Positions 9,705 through 20,683 of a stretch of 64,000 nt of DNA are shown here, piece by piece. Every line of letters begins with the position of its first letter. Within the stretch, counting starts at the first letter, position 1. The DNA comes from Chloroflexota bacterium. GTDB taxonomy: Bacteria > Chloroflexota > Dehalococcoidia > FW602-bin16. A program made the position numbers and the translations under genes. The stretch lies in assembly GCA_004297765.1 (NCBI GenBank), contig SCTZ01000200.1, positions 1 to 64,000 of the forward strand, given 5' to 3'. The notes under the pieces are model-generated. The model saw only the letters and a program-made list of their open reading frames with translations, was not told where the DNA came from and searched no databases.

Positions 9705-12203
9705 ATGAAAGCAGTTGTAATGGCCGGCGGCGAGGGATCCCGCCTTCGGCCGCTGACGATTGCCCGACCGAAACCCATGATTCCCATCGTGAACAAGCCG
9801 TGTATCGAGCACATTCTGCTGTTGCTCAAAAGGCATGGCATCCGCGAAGTGGTCATCACCGTTCAGTATCTGGCATCCTCGATCCAGGAGTACTTCGGTG
9901 ATGGTAGCAGTTGGGACATGGACATCACCTACAGCGTCGAGGATACGCCGCTGGGTACCGCGGGCAGTGTGAAGCATGCCGCCCGCAGTCTGACCGAGCC
10001 GTTCCTGGTTATAAGCGGCGACGCGCTGACGGATTTTGATCTAACCAAGGTCATTGCCTTCCATCAGGCCCGCAAGTCTATGGCTACCATCACCCTCTAC
10101 CGCGTGCCAAACCCCTTGGAGTATGGCGTGGTCATCATCAACGAAGAGGGGACCATTCGCCAGTTCTTGGAGAAGCCCAGTTGGGGAGAAGTGTTCAGCG
10201 ACACGGTGAACACTGGCATTTATGTCCTCGACCCGCGGGTGTTCGAGTACTATGAATCCGGACGACCGGTGGACTTCAGCCAGGATGTCTTCCCTGAGTT
10301 GCTGCGAGCGGGAGAGCCGATCTTCGGGTACGTCGCCGACGGGTACTGGTGCGACGTGGGGAACATCCAGGAATACATTCGTGCCTCCTGGGACGTTTTG
10401 TCGGGGAAGGTCAACGTTGGGTCGCTGGGCAAGCATCTGGGCGGTGACATCTGGTGTGAAAGTGACGAGATCTCCATCGCACCCGACGCCCAGCTCTTCG
10501 GACCGCTCTTCATCGGCGACGACTGCAAGATCCGCAGCGGCGCCATCGTGCACGGTCCCAGCGTCATTCGCCGCTCGACTGTGATCGACAAGGGCGCGCA
10601 TGTCGCTCGGACCATTATCTTCCGTGACTCCTACATCGGCGAGCGCGCGGAGCTGCGCGGGGCTATCGTGGGACGGCAATGCAGCATCAAGGCCCGCGCC
10701 ATGATCTTCGAGGGCGTGGTAGTTGGCGACTCGACCACGGTGGCCGAGGACTCCATCATCCAGCCGAACGTGAAGATTTGGCCCAACAAAGAGATCGAGC
10801 GCGGCGCGACCGTCTCTTCGAGCATCATCTGGGGTTCGCAGGGGCGCCGTGTGCTATTCGGTCGCTGGGGCGTGACAGGGCTGGCCAACATCGATCTGAC
10901 GCCGGAGTTCGCCGCCAAGCTGGGCGCCGCCTACGGCGGCACGCTGCCTAAGGGCTCAACCGTGATCGTGAACCGGGATCCCCACCGCACGCCGCGCATG
11001 ATCAAGCGTGCGATGATCTCCGGTCTGCCCTCCGCCGGCATCAACGTGCTCGACATAAAGACGGTGCCTTTGCCAGTGGCGCGGTATCTGACGAGAACCT
11101 CCGAGACGATGGGCGGCGTGCACGTGCAACTCTCGCCCTTTGACCCGCGCGTGGTCGATATCAAGTTCTTCGACAGCCGCGGCTTAGAGGTCGACAAGGC
11201 CAGCCAGCGCAAGATCGAAAACACGTTCTTCCGGGAGGATTTCCGGCGGGTCTATCTGGACGAGATAGGGAGCATCAACGAAGCTCCGACGCTCATCGAC
11301 AACTACCTGCTGAAATTCGTGGAAGCCCTGGGGATCGGGAAGAAGAATGGGCACGGCTCATCGCGCCCGCTGGTGGTCGACTATGCTAACGCCACCGCGG
11401 CGAACATTCTGCCCGGCCTCTTCAATCGCATGGGGCTGGACGTGGTCAGCCTGAACGCTGCCATAGATGAGAACAGGCTTGCTCGCTCGCCAGAGGAGTT
11501 CGACCAGGATATGCGGCAACTGGCCTCGGTGGTGGCAGCCCTGCGTGCCGAGTTGGGTGTGCGCATCGACGCGGGCGGGGAGCGCATCTACGTCGTCGAC
11601 GAGCGCGGCGAGATCGTGCCGGGCCCCACGCTCTTGGCAGCCATCGCCGCGCTGGAACTCAAAGCCAAGGGGGGAACCATAGCGGTCCCCGTCTCCGCCT
11701 CACGCGTCTTCGAGGAGATCGCTCAGACATATGGCGGCTCGGTGGTCCGGACGAAAGTGGATCCTCACGCCCTCATGCTGGCAGCCACACGTGAGGATGT
11801 GGTGCTCGCTGGGGATGGCGAGGGCGGATTCGCGTTCCCTCAGATCCAGCCGGCCTTTGATGGACTGTTCGCCATCGCCAATCTAGTCGAGCTACTGCGG
11901 GCGCAGGGAACGCGCCTATCGGATGTGATCGACTCACTGCCCAAGCATCACGTGGTACGTACTCGTGTCTCATGCCCCTGGGAGGCCAAAGGCAAGGTGA
12001 TGCGCCTTCTAAACGAGCAGTACCGCGACCGTCGAACCAGGCAGATCGACGGCGTGAAGGTTGACCTGGGGCGAGAGTGGGTGCTGGTCCTCCCGGACGC
12101 CGATCGACCACTTTTCCACGTCATCGCGGAGTCGACCTCGAGAGAAGGCGCCCAGGCGCTGGCCGACAAGTACACTGGTCTGATCAACGGACTGCAGCGG
12201 TAG
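9705..12203 (+). CDS. NDP-sugar (mannose-1-phosphate guanylyl-type) nucleotidyltransferase fused to a phosphomannomutase-like domain
   Basis: [32 protein letters not shown], left-handed beta-helix repeats, then phosphohexomutase-like half ([34 protein letters not shown]). Confidence 0.9.
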   Translation: MKAVVMAGGEGSRLRPLTIARPKPMIPIVNKPCIEHILLLLKRHGIREVVITVQYLASSIQEYFGDGSSWDMDITYSVEDTPLGTAGSVKHAARSLTEPFLVISGDALTDFDLTKVIAFHQARKSMATITLYRVPNPLEYGVVIINEEGTIRQFLEKPSWGEVFSDTVNTGIYVLDPRVFEYYESGRPVDFSQDVFPELLRAGEPIFGYVADGYWCDVGNIQEYIRASWDVLSGKVNVGSLGKHLGGDIWCESDEISIAPDAQLFGPLFIGDDCKIRSGAIVHGPSVIRRSTVIDKGAHVARTIIFRDSYIGERAELRGAIVGRQCSIKARAMIFEGVVVGDSTTVAEDSIIQPNVKIWPNKEIERGATVSSSIIWGSQGRRVLFGRWGVTGLANIDLTPEFAAKLGAAYGGTLPKGSTVIVNRDPHRTPRMIKRAMISGLPSAGINVLDIKTVPLPVARYLTRTSETMGGVHVQLSPFDPRVVDIKFFDSRGLEVDKASQRKIENTFFREDFRRVYLDEIGSINEAPTLIDNYLLKFVEALGIGKKNGHGSSRPLVVDYANATAANILPGLFNRMGLDVVSLNAAIDENRLARSPEEFDQDMRQLASVVAALRAELGVRIDAGGERIYVVDERGEIVPGPTLLAAIAALELKAKGGTIAVPVSASRVFEEIAQTYGGSVVRTKVDPHALMLAATREDVVLAGDGEGGFAFPQIQPAFDGLFAIANLVELLRAQGTRLSDVIDSLPKHHVVRTRVSCPWEAKGKVMRLLNEQYRDRRTRQIDGVKVDLGREWVLVLPDADRPLFHVIAESTSREGAQALADKYTGLINGLQR

Positions 12204-12336
12204 GCCGGCATAGTAGCGGTCTTCTTATGGCTCCTATGCTTGGCTGTATGTCAAACACTGGGTGACCCTGCCTCGGCAGCCGCGATGGTGATGGCATCGT
12301 GGCGCACATGGCGAATTCGTCAGTCTGAAAAAAGTA

Positions 12337-13230
12337 CTACGGCAGTGGCAAATCGATTCGGTACGCCCCCAGAGCGTCCACTATCTGGGCAGCCGTCTTG
12401 GCATCGGGCTCGAGCAGCGGCAGGCGCGGCTTGCCGACCTGGAACCCGAGATGGTTCAGCGCGTGCTTGACCGGGATAGGGTTGGAGACCAGGAACATGG
12501 CATTGACCAGCGGCAAGAGCCGGCGATGAGCGGCCGCGGCCTCGTCGCGCTCGCCGTGCAGAAAACCTTCCATCATGCCCTTGAGCTGCAATCCCACCAG
12601 GTGCGATATCACGCTGATCACGCCATAGCCACCCATGGCCAGCAAGGGCAGAGTGTCGCCGTCGTTTCCGCTGTAGACCAGGAACGGGCTCGGCGCGCCG
12701 TCGATGATCCTCGCGATCTGCTCGAAGTTGGCGCTGGCCTCTTTAACGCCCACGACGTTGTCGATCTCGGCCAGCCTCAAGACCGTCTCTGCCGATAGGT
12801 TAGTGATCGTTCGGCCGGGCACATTGTACAGGATGCACGGCAGGTGCGTACTGGAGGCGATGGCTTTGAAGTGCTGATAAAGCCCTTCCTGCGTCGGCTT
12901 GTTATAGTACGGCACAACGAGCAGGACGGCGTCTACCCCTAGCTTCTCGGCCTCGCGGGTTAGCTCGATACTCTCGGCGGTGCTATAGTTGCCCGTTCCC
13001 GCGATGACGCGGCCACGGTCGCCGACGGCTTCTTTTACCTCGGCGAAGAGGCGCAGTTTTTCCGCAGTCGATAGCGTCGGCGATTCTCCGGTCGTGCCCG
13101 AGACTACCAGACCATCGCTACCCGATGCGAGCAGCGCCAATGCCAGCTTCCTGGCCTGTATGTAGTCTACCTGGCCGTCCTGACCGAAGGGTGTGACCAT
13201 TGCGGTGATGAGACGCCCCAGGGTTACCAT
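12337..13230 (-). CDS. dapA: 4-hydroxy-tetrahydrodipicolinate synthase
   Basis: GRLITAMVTPFGQDGQVD, GLVVSGTTGESPTLS, VVPYYNKPTQEGLYQHF, LYNVPGRTITNLS, VVGVKEASAN. Confidence 0.95.
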   Translation of the reverse strand: MVTLGRLITAMVTPFGQDGQVDYIQARKLALALLASGSDGLVVSGTTGESPTLSTAEKLRLFAEVKEAVGDRGRVIAGTGNYSTAESIELTREAEKLGVDAVLLVVPYYNKPTQEGLYQHFKAIASSTHLPCILYNVPGRTITNLSAETVLRLAEIDNVVGVKEASANFEQIARIIDGAPSPFLVYSGNDGDTLPLLAMGGYGVISVISHLVGLQLKGMMEGFLHGERDEAAAAHRRLLPLVNAMFLVSNPIPVKHALNHLGFQVGKPRLPLLEPDAKTAAQIVDALGAYRIDLPLP

Positions 13231-13235
13231 GCCAG

Positions 13236-13697
13236 CTACCTCCCTTGTGGTCTAATCAGCAGGATTGGCGTTCCGGCGTTCCGCAGAACCTCGTTGGCCA
13301 CGCTGCCGAACACGAGGCGGACCAGTCCCGATCTCCCATGCGTCGACATGGCGATCAGGTCCGCCGACCACTCCTTCGCATATCTGATGATCTCGTCCGC
13401 GGGGTCGCCGCGCTCAACTTTGTAAGTCGCGTTCAGTCCAGCCTTACGTAGCCGACCACGAAGGTTGGCCAGGTATTCGTCCGCTCGGAGTAGCTCGGCC
13501 TCGGCGGCTTCCTCGAGGACCTCAGGCTGGATCGGAGTCATGAGTCCAGGCTCAACTGGCAGCACCGCCGTGGCATAGTCGACCACCTGCAGCAGCGTGA
13601 TCGCCGAGCCAAACTTGTGCGCCAACTCCTGTACATAGGGAACAACGGTCTCGGCCAGCTCAGAACCGTCGAGCGGAATCAGAATCCTGTTGAACAT
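13236..13697 (-). CDS. Universal stress protein (UspA family)
   Basis: MFNRILIPLDGSELAETVVPYVQELA, DLIAMSTHGRSGLVRLVFGSVANEVLRNAGTPILLIR. Confidence 0.94.
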   Translation of the reverse strand: MFNRILIPLDGSELAETVVPYVQELAHKFGSAITLLQVVDYATAVLPVEPGLMTPIQPEVLEEAAEAELLRADEYLANLRGRLRKAGLNATYKVERGDPADEIIRYAKEWSADLIAMSTHGRSGLVRLVFGSVANEVLRNAGTPILLIRPQGR

Positions 13698-13798
13698 GCT
13701 GCTCCTTCCCGGTCCAGTCTCTATAGCACCCTGGTCCGGTCAGTGCTGGTCACAGGCGATCTATCTCGCGCTCTCCACTCTTGCACGACGAGACAGTC

Positions 13799-14812
13799 CT
13801 ACAGCCAGCCTCTCTCCATCATAGCCTCAGCAATTTGCAGACCATTCAAGGCGGCCCCTTTGCGCACATTGTCGGCGCAGATCCACATGGCCAGGCCGTT
13901 GGGATGCGAAGCGTCTTCCCGGATCCGTCCCACAAAGGTGTCATCCTGACCGGCCGCGGTCCATGGCATCGGATAGACATGGGCGGTCGGCTCATCCTGG
14001 ACCTTGACCCCCGGAGCCTCTGTCAGAATCCGGCGGGCCTCGCCGGGAGACATGGGCCGCGTAAACTCGACGTGCACCGCCTCGCTGTGGCCGATGAGAG
14101 ACGGCACCCGGACGCAGGTGGCGGAGATGGCGATATCCGGCGCATGCATGATCTTCCGGGTCTCGGTGACCATCTTCCACTCTTCTTTGGTGTAGCCATT
14201 CTCCATGAAGACGTCGATTTCGGGCAACATGTTGAACGCTATTTGATGCGGGTAGACGTGCGGCTCAGCCGGCTTGCCATCCAGAACAGCTCGGCTGGTC
14301 GATTTCAGCTCCTCCACCGCCGGCAGTCCGGTGCCCGAGACAGATTGGTAGGTATCCACGATGACCCGCTTGATCGGATTGACCTTGTGAAGCGGATACA
14401 GGACCACGACCATCTGGATAGTCGAGCAGTTCGGATTGGCGATGATGCCGTGGTGGTGCTCGCAGTCCTCGGGATTGATCTCCGGTACCACCAGCGGCGT
14501 GTCTGGATCCATCCGGAACGCCGCGCTGTTGTCGACGACCACGGCGCCCGCGCGGGCGGCGAAGGGCGCGAAGTGCTTGCTCACGTCAGTGCCGGCGGAG
14601 AAGAAGACCAGATCCAACCCTTTGAAGGAGTCCTCGCTGGTCTCCTGGACTGTGAGCTTCTGCTGTCGCACCGTGACGCTCTTGCCGGCCGATTTATCCG
14701 AGGCGAAGAGATGGATCGAAGCCACCGGGAAGTGGCGCTGATCCAATATCTTGATGAACTCTTGGCCGACCATCCCGGTCGCCCCCACAATGCCCACATG
14801 CAGTTCCTTCAC
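13799..14812 (-). CDS. asd: Aspartate-semialdehyde dehydrogenase
   Basis: VGIVGATGMVGQEFIKIL, DLVFFSAGTDVS, VVDNSAAFRMDPDTPLVVPEIN, GIIANPNCSTIQMVV, YQSVSGTG. Confidence 0.95.
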   Translation of the reverse strand: MKELHVGIVGATGMVGQEFIKILDQRHFPVASIHLFASDKSAGKSVTVRQQKLTVQETSEDSFKGLDLVFFSAGTDVSKHFAPFAARAGAVVVDNSAAFRMDPDTPLVVPEINPEDCEHHHGIIANPNCSTIQMVVVLYPLHKVNPIKRVIVDTYQSVSGTGLPAVEELKSTSRAVLDGKPAEPHVYPHQIAFNMLPEIDVFMENGYTKEEWKMVTETRKIMHAPDIAISATCVRVPSLIGHSEAVHVEFTRPMSPGEARRILTEAPGVKVQDEPTAHVYPMPWTAAGQDDTFVGRIREDASHPNGLAMWICADNVRKGAALNGLQIAEAMMERGWL

Positions 14813-14821
14813 GGGGTCCTC

Positions 14822-15613
14822 CTACAAGGATAGTAGCTTCTCCAAGCCCAGCACGAACTCCTTGCGCGCGATGACCTCCCTGGCCGCAAGAAGAACGCCC
14901 GGCATGAACGATTCCCGTCCCATGGAATCATGTCTGATCGTCAGCGTCTGTCCCGTTCCACCGAAGATGACCTCCTGGTGAGCCACAAACCCGGGCAGGC
15001 GGACGCTATGTATAGCGATGCCGTCGAGGCTGCCGCCCCGGGTGCCGGCCAGCGTTTCTTTGCGCGTGCTGGCCTGCTCAAACGGTCCGCCCCGAGCCTG
15101 CACCATGGCCCGCGCCGTAGCGAGAGATGTGCCCGAGGGAGCATCGGCCTTCTGGTCGTGATGCAGCTCGATGATCTCTGCGTGCGAGAAGAACGGGGCC
15201 GCGATACGCGCCAGGTGCGTCATCAGCACTGCCCCCAGAGCGAAGTTCGACGCCACCACAACGCCCGTCCCGGTCGACCGAGACAGATCTCGTAACTCGG
15301 TTAGATCCGCTTCGCTGAGACCGGTCGAGCCAGTGACGATGGCCACTCCCTGCCCTAGGGCGATCCGGGCATACCGCATAGCGGCCTCGGCGTTCGTAAA
15401 ATCGATGACAACGTCCGGCTTGACGCGCTCCAATAGCTGGGCGCAATCGGTCGCCACAGGCACGCGGGCGGAGCCGGAGGGCAGGGCCAAATCGGATCCC
15501 TCCGAGCGTGATACCGCGCCCACGGGCTGAAACTCCGAGGCTCGCTCCACGGCGTTCAGCACCTCACGCGACATCTTCCCCGTGGCCCCTGTCACGACGA
15601 CCCGGATGGGCAT
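14822..15613 (-). CDS. dapB: 4-hydroxy-tetrahydrodipicolinate reductase
   Basis: MPIRVVVTGATGKMSREV, VIDFTNAEAAM, IVTGSTGLSEADL, VVASNFALGAVLMTHL, IIELHHDQKADAPSGTSL. Confidence 0.95.
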   Translation of the reverse strand: MPIRVVVTGATGKMSREVLNAVERASEFQPVGAVSRSEGSDLALPSGSARVPVATDCAQLLERVKPDVVIDFTNAEAAMRYARIALGQGVAIVTGSTGLSEADLTELRDLSRSTGTGVVVASNFALGAVLMTHLARIAAPFFSHAEIIELHHDQKADAPSGTSLATARAMVQARGGPFEQASTRKETLAGTRGGSLDGIAIHSVRLPGFVAHQEVIFGGTGQTLTIRHDSMGRESFMPGVLLAAREVIARKEFVLGLEKLLSL

Positions 15614-15728
15614 AACTACATCTCCTTCCCCCTGGGTACTCCGAAAAGGACGCTAGCGCGCCAAAGCCTACCATAAACAGTCAGCCTTTGTCTACCCGAC
15701 TTGATACCACGTTGTAGTATTGATCCTG

Positions 15729-15770
15729 GAAAAAATAGAAATGCACTGGATAAATATCGTCCAGTGCATC
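15729..15770 (-). terminator. Rho-independent terminator downstream of pnp (minus strand)
   Basis: Minus strand: ATGCACTGGA-cgatattta-TCCAGTGCAT followed by TTCTATTTTTT. Confidence 0.85.
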
Positions 15771-15802
15771 ACTATCTCAGCTAAGACGTGGCTGAAGGCA
15801 GC

Positions 15803-18076
15803 CTATGGATGGCGCTTAAAGGGCATTCCGCCGCCTGGCGGGCCTGAGCGCTGTTCACGCTGCCGTCCCTCGTGGGTCGGTCGATGCGGGTTGAGCCGGG
15901 AGCCCCCGCCCATGCCTCCACCACGTGGGCCGCCTCGTCCCTCTTCGCGGCGCTGTGGACCCCGATCGCCGTCCGGACGTCCGGCGCTGGGGGCCGGGCG
16001 CTGACCGGTGAAGGCCGCCTTGCGCGACAGGTTGACGCGTCCCATGCGGTCGATCTCGGTCACCATTACGGTGATTTCGTCGCCCACCTGGACCACGTCC
16101 TCGACGCGGTTCACATGATAGTCCGCTAGCTCGCTGATGTGGACGAGTCCTTCCTTGCCGGGAAGAATCTCCACAAAGGCGCCGAAGTTCATCAGCCGGG
16201 TGACTTTGCCCGTGTAGATCTGTCCGACCTCCGCCTCTTTGGTCAGACCTTCGACTGCACGAATGGCGCGCCGAGCGTTCTCGTCGTTGCTCGAGCCAAT
16301 GATCACCGTGCCGTCGTCCTCGACGTCGATGGTGACCTTGTACTCGTCAATCAGTCCGCGGATCGTCTTGCCGCCGGTGCCGATCACCTTCCCGATCTTC
16401 TCAGGGTTGATCGAGATCTTGTACATGCGCGGCGCGTACGGGCTGACCTCGGTCCGCGGCTCGCTGATGGCCTCCATCATCTTACCGAGAATGAAGAGCC
16501 GCCCCTCTCGGGCTTGAGAGAGAGCCTGCCGCAGGACCTCAGGTGTAATGCCCCTCACCTTGATGTCCATCTGCAGGGCCGTGATGCCCTCGGCGGTTCC
16601 GGCAACTTTGAAGTCCATGTCGCCCAGAGCGTCCTCGATGCCCTGGATATCGGTGAGGACCGCATAGCGTCCCTCTTCGCCGGCGATCAGTCCCATCGCG
16701 ACGCCCGCCACGGGAGCTTTGATCGGAACGCCGGCATCCATCAGGGACAGCGTGCTGCCACAGACGCTCCCCATCGAGGTGCTACCGTTCGATGAGAGGA
16801 CCTCGGACACCAGGCGGATGGTGTAAGGGAACTGATCCTGGCTAGGAATCACGGCCGAAATGGCGCGCTCAGCAAGAGCACCGTGTCCAATGGATCGTCG
16901 GCTGGGTGTCCCCAGTCGCCCGGTCTCTCCCACGCTGAACGGCGGGAAGTTGTAATGATGCAGGAAACGCTTGCTCTCCTCGAGCCCCAGGCCATCGATG
17001 ATCTGCTCATCTCCGGTCGAGCCCAACGTCGCGATGGTCAACACCTGGGTCTGACCGCGCGTGAACAGCCCGGAGCCGTGCGTTCTCGGGAGAATTCCGA
17101 CCTCGCAGGAGATCGGTCGTATTGTCGTAGTGTCGCGACCGTCAGGTCGGCGTGACTCCTGTAGGATCCCCGCCCGCACGACCTTCTTGGACACGGCCGT
17201 ATAGCCAGCGAGAACTTCCTTCTCGGTATAGATACCCTCGGCCTGCGCTACCAGATCTCGCTGTAACGCGGCCGCGGACTCTTCTCTGACCGACTTGTCA
17301 GTCTGGTAAATAGCTTCGGTGATCCTGTCGCCGGCGCGCTCGCGGACCCACTGCTCGACCTCCGGGTTCAGCACCTCGAGGGCTACTTCGCGCTTTGGCC
17401 GCCCAGCAGCTTCGGCCAGTTGCAGCTGTGTTTCGATCGCCTGCTGATTGGTCTCCTGGGCCAACTGGATAGCCTCGAGGACGGTCTCCTCGGGCACTTC
17501 TCTGGCTCCTGCCTCTACCATTACGACAGCGTCGCGCGTGCCCGACACCACCAGGTCGAGCTTGCTCTGCGTCAGCTGTGTCCCAGTGGGGTTCACCACG
17601 AGCTGTCCATCGATGTGGCCAATCCGTGTGGCCGCGATCGGACCGTCGAACGGAATGTCAGATATGGACAGCGCGGCGCTGGCCCCTACGATGGCCAGCA
17701 GATCCGGATCGTTCTCCTGATCGGCCGAGAGAACTGTGATCACGATTTGAACGTCGTTGCGCAAACCCTTGGGAAACAGAGGGCGAATAGACCGATCGGT
17801 TAGCCGTCCCGCGAGGACGGCGTCCTGGCTCGGTCGGCCTTCACGTTTGATGAATCCCCCTGGGATCTTGCCCGCGGCGTATAGCCGCTCCTCATAGTCA
17901 ACCGTTAACGGGAGGAAATCGATCCCCGGTCTGGGTTGGGCGCTCATGACGGCCGTGACGAGCACAATCGTGTCGCCATATCGAACCATCACCGCACCAT
18001 CGGCCAGTCCGGCAAGTTTGCCCGTCTCCAGGCTGAGAACCTGCCCGCCAATTGTGCTCTCTACTCTATGAACCAT
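15803..18076 (-). CDS. pnp: Polyribonucleotide nucleotidyltransferase
   Basis: [36 protein letters not shown] and S1 domains ([48 protein letters not shown]). Confidence 0.97.
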   Translation of the reverse strand: MVHRVESTIGGQVLSLETGKLAGLADGAVMVRYGDTIVLVTAVMSAQPRPGIDFLPLTVDYEERLYAAGKIPGGFIKREGRPSQDAVLAGRLTDRSIRPLFPKGLRNDVQIVITVLSADQENDPDLLAIVGASAALSISDIPFDGPIAATRIGHIDGQLVVNPTGTQLTQSKLDLVVSGTRDAVVMVEAGAREVPEETVLEAIQLAQETNQQAIETQLQLAEAAGRPKREVALEVLNPEVEQWVRERAGDRITEAIYQTDKSVREESAAALQRDLVAQAEGIYTEKEVLAGYTAVSKKVVRAGILQESRRPDGRDTTTIRPISCEVGILPRTHGSGLFTRGQTQVLTIATLGSTGDEQIIDGLGLEESKRFLHHYNFPPFSVGETGRLGTPSRRSIGHGALAERAISAVIPSQDQFPYTIRLVSEVLSSNGSTSMGSVCGSTLSLMDAGVPIKAPVAGVAMGLIAGEEGRYAVLTDIQGIEDALGDMDFKVAGTAEGITALQMDIKVRGITPEVLRQALSQAREGRLFILGKMMEAISEPRTEVSPYAPRMYKISINPEKIGKVIGTGGKTIRGLIDEYKVTIDVEDDGTVIIGSSNDENARRAIRAVEGLTKEAEVGQIYTGKVTRLMNFGAFVEILPGKEGLVHISELADYHVNRVEDVVQVGDEITVMVTEIDRMGRVNLSRKAAFTGQRPAPSAGRPDGDRGPQRREEGRGGPRGGGMGGGSRLNPHRPTHEGRQREQRSGPPGGGMPFKRHP

Positions 18077-18199
18077 TTACTACTTGACCTCCATCCTTGC
18101 GTCAGCCGCGCATCTGGTCTCAATGGTCGGCGCCCACTGACGCGACTCCCGATCTTGTCGGAAGCCTCTCTTTCTCTGCCCTGCGCCTGTGCATCCGCA

Positions 18200-18233
18200 G
18201 AACAACAAAAACCCAGGGTGTGACTCCTGGGTT
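18200..18233 (-). terminator. Rho-independent terminator/attenuator between rpsO and pnp (minus strand)
   Basis: Minus strand: AACCCAGG-agtcacac-CCTGGGTT followed by TTTGTTGTT. Confidence 0.8.
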
Positions 18234-18290
18234 CGCAATGAGAGGATCGTTTGTGGCATGCTGCCGACGATCCCCAAGTGAGCACAGGCC

Positions 18291-18557
18291 TTACTTGCGC
18301 AGGCCAAGCCTGGCGATGACCGCGCGATAGCGCGTGACATCCTTCTGGCTCAGATAGGCAAGCTGCCTCCGACGCTGTCCAACCAGCATCAGCAGCCCTC
18401 GCCGCGAATGGTGGTCGGACCGATGCACCTTCAAATGCTCGGTCAACTGATTGATCCGCTCCGTCAAGAGGGCAATCTGTACCTCGGGCGAGCCCGTATC
18501 CGAGGCGTGAGCCTGGAATTGCTGTATCAGCCCGGTCTTCTTGTCTTTGCTCAGCAA
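18291..18557 (-). CDS. rpsO: 30S ribosomal protein S15
   Basis: [55 protein letters not shown]. Confidence 0.97.
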   Translation of the reverse strand: MLSKDKKTGLIQQFQAHASDTGSPEVQIALLTERINQLTEHLKVHRSDHHSRRGLLMLVGQRRRQLAYLSQKDVTRYRAVIARLGLRK

Positions 18558-18831
18558 CGAGTCGTCCTCCTACCTCCAACGTGTCTTCCGTTCCCTCTGG
18601 TATCGGCGCGGGCATTCAAGTCAGCGCTCGCGCACCCATAACTCATGCGCATACATAAATCGTCTGCATTATAGCACACGGGTTGACCCTTCGCAAACCG
18701 TTCCTAGCGACCATTCAGGCCAACCTGAGGCTGTGGGAGCGCACTCAGGAACTATCGAAGAACCAGCGGTAGACTACCAACCACCCAAATATGTTAGAAT
18801 GAGGCCGACATTCGGACCATCTTGGGGACTA

Positions 18832-20385
18832 ATGGCTGCGCGCAAACTGTTGATTCTTGTGCTTCTCCTCACACTGATCTCGGCTGGGATCGGCATTCTC
18901 GGCTGTGGCGAAGCCCCTTTCAAGAGGCCCGAGGCGGCCGATCCGCGAGTGCCTGGACTGGATCCAGCCGCCGCGGTAACCGGAATCGTCCGCGACGACT
19001 ATGCTAACCAGCCGATCGAAGGTGCCGATGTTGCTCTGGGAGACAAGCGACTGACGACCGACGACCAAGGGAACTTCCCAGCGCGGAAGGCGGACGACGG
19101 TGCGGCTCTGACGATCAGCAGAGCTGGCTACGACAACCTGATCACGCTGTTTGATGGGAACGGGTCGCACGAGTACCGCCTGAGACCCAACCTCGTGCGT
19201 GGACGGGTCGTGGACGACGAGAACGGCCAGCCGCTGAGCGGCGTCTCCGTCTTCCACGGCGAGCGCTTCACGACTACCGACGCACAAGGCGAGTATAGCC
19301 TGGCGCCGGTGGGCGCAAACGCGCGCCTGATGTTGTTACTGTCCGGCTATGCCAGGGAGCGGATCGAGGTTGGACGTAGCACCACCGTGAATGTCAGGCT
19401 CAAACGCCAGATCATCAAAGGTGCTTACCTGAGCTTCTATGCCGCCGGCTGGCAGCCGCGGCGCGACCAGTTGCTTTCCCTGATCGACAACTCCGAACTG
19501 AATGCCGTGGTCATAGATGTGAAGGGCGATGTGGCCAAGGTACTGTACCCGACGAATGTGAGCTTGGCACGGGAGATCGGAGCGGATGAGAAGCTGGTCG
19601 ACGATATCGATGGTTTGCTCGCCGACTTGAAGAAGCGGCAGATCTACACCATCGCACGCATTGTGGTCTTCAAGGATGATCTGCTAGCAAAAGCTCGTCC
19701 GGAATGGGCCGTGCAGATGACCAATGGTGGTCCCTTCATCGACTGGGAGGATCTGCGCTGGACGGATCCATTCCGCCGTGAGGTTTGGGAATACAACATC
19801 GCCCTAGCCGAGGAGGCCGCGCGCCACGGCTTCGACGAGGTACAGTTCGACTACGTGCGCTTCCCAACCGACGGTGACGTGGGAAACGTCGTGTACTCGC
19901 AGCAGTCCACGGACGAGAACAGACAGGCCGCTCTGGAGGGATTCCTGGCCCTGGCGCGCGCCAGGCTGCGTCCGCTCGGTGTGTTCATCTCCGCCGATAC
20001 CTTCGGCTGGACTCTGATACGCCAGGACGACATGGGGATCGGGCAACATATCGAGGCGATGGCCCAGTATCTCGACTACCTCTCGCCGATGGTCTACCCG
20101 TCGACCTGGGGTCCTGGCTCGCTGGATGTGCCCTATCCGCCGGCGGCGCCAGGAGACATCGTGCAGAAGAGCGTGGGCTTCGGCGTGGAGAGGCTCAAGC
20201 CGATACCGACCATCAAAGTGCGCGCCTGGCTGCAAGACTTCGACGACTATGGACCGAGGAAGCTCTCGTACAACGCACCCGAAGTGCGCGCCCAGATCGA
20301 CGCCGCCACGGCCGCTGGAAGCTACGGCTGGCTCCTGTGGAACTCTGTGTCGCTGTATACGGGGGAGGCCCTGGGTGGGGACTAG
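18832..20385 (+). CDS. Secreted/lipoprotein with carboxypeptidase-regulatory-like repeats and putative glycoside hydrolase domain (DUF4015-like)
   Basis: Lipobox-like LISAGIGILGCGE; GIVRDDYANQPIEGADVALGDKRLTTDDQGNF and VRGRVVDDENGQPLSGVSVF; GAYLSFYAAGW...NAVVIDVKGDV...FDEVQFDYVRFP...YLSPMVYPSTW. Confidence 0.88.
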   Translation: MAARKLLILVLLLTLISAGIGILGCGEAPFKRPEAADPRVPGLDPAAAVTGIVRDDYANQPIEGADVALGDKRLTTDDQGNFPARKADDGAALTISRAGYDNLITLFDGNGSHEYRLRPNLVRGRVVDDENGQPLSGVSVFHGERFTTTDAQGEYSLAPVGANARLMLLLSGYARERIEVGRSTTVNVRLKRQIIKGAYLSFYAAGWQPRRDQLLSLIDNSELNAVVIDVKGDVAKVLYPTNVSLAREIGADEKLVDDIDGLLADLKKRQIYTIARIVVFKDDLLAKARPEWAVQMTNGGPFIDWEDLRWTDPFRREVWEYNIALAEEAARHGFDEVQFDYVRFPTDGDVGNVVYSQQSTDENRQAALEGFLALARARLRPLGVFISADTFGWTLIRQDDMGIGQHIEAMAQYLDYLSPMVYPSTWGPGSLDVPYPPAAPGDIVQKSVGFGVERLKPIPTIKVRAWLQDFDDYGPRKLSYNAPEVRAQIDAATAAGSYGWLLWNSVSLYTGEALGGD

Positions 20386-20401
20386 GGGCTGGGGGTTGGG
20401 G
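20377..20401 (+). repeat. G-rich repeat / G-quadruplex motif overlapping the stop codon of the upstream CDS
   Basis: GGGGactaGGGGctGGGGGttGGGG; stop TAG lies within it. Confidence 0.7.
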
Positions 20402-20461
20402 AAAGTGGCCGTCCGCTCTGCTGATCGACAACGATGGTTCTGACCTGCCGGACGGGATGCG

Positions 20462-20532
20462 CTCGCCGAGCTGGAGCTCGGCGTTCCTAGCAGGTCGGCC
20501 CCCTGGGAACGCCGAGCCCCAGCTCGGCGAGG
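20462..20532. repeat. Long intergenic palindrome (about 27-bp arms)
   Basis: CTCGCCGAGCTGGAGCTCGGCGTTCC...GGGAACGCCGAGCCCCAGCTCGGCGAG, arms differ at one position. Confidence 0.8.
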
Positions 20533-20683
20533 ACACTGTCGCGCGCCTGTGCAAGACCTCGTGAATTGCCATACAAAGCCCGGCTAAGTCGTCGGCGAAA
20601 AGCAGGCCACGAAGCCGGCCCTATGTAGTATAATTTGGGGGTTAGGGGACGGTGGACCAATCCCCAGCCCCTAGCCCTTAGCG

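Noticed and set aside
13781-14833. 350-aa plus-strand ORF opposite asd
   Set aside because: Antisense shadow of a confidently identified asd gene; no recognisable motif.
16139-17803. Antisense ORFs opposite pnp (218 aa and 127 aa)
   Set aside because: Shadow ORFs of pnp in GC-rich sequence.
18541-18831. Upstream extension of the DUF4015-like ORF
   Set aside because: Overlaps the rpsO start and its upstream region; ATG 18832 begins a proper lipoprotein signal sequence.
20627-20640. TATAAT (20629-20634) as a promoter for DUF3501
   Set aside because: No credible -35 element at 16-18 nt spacing and it lies inside the repeat nest; left unannotated.
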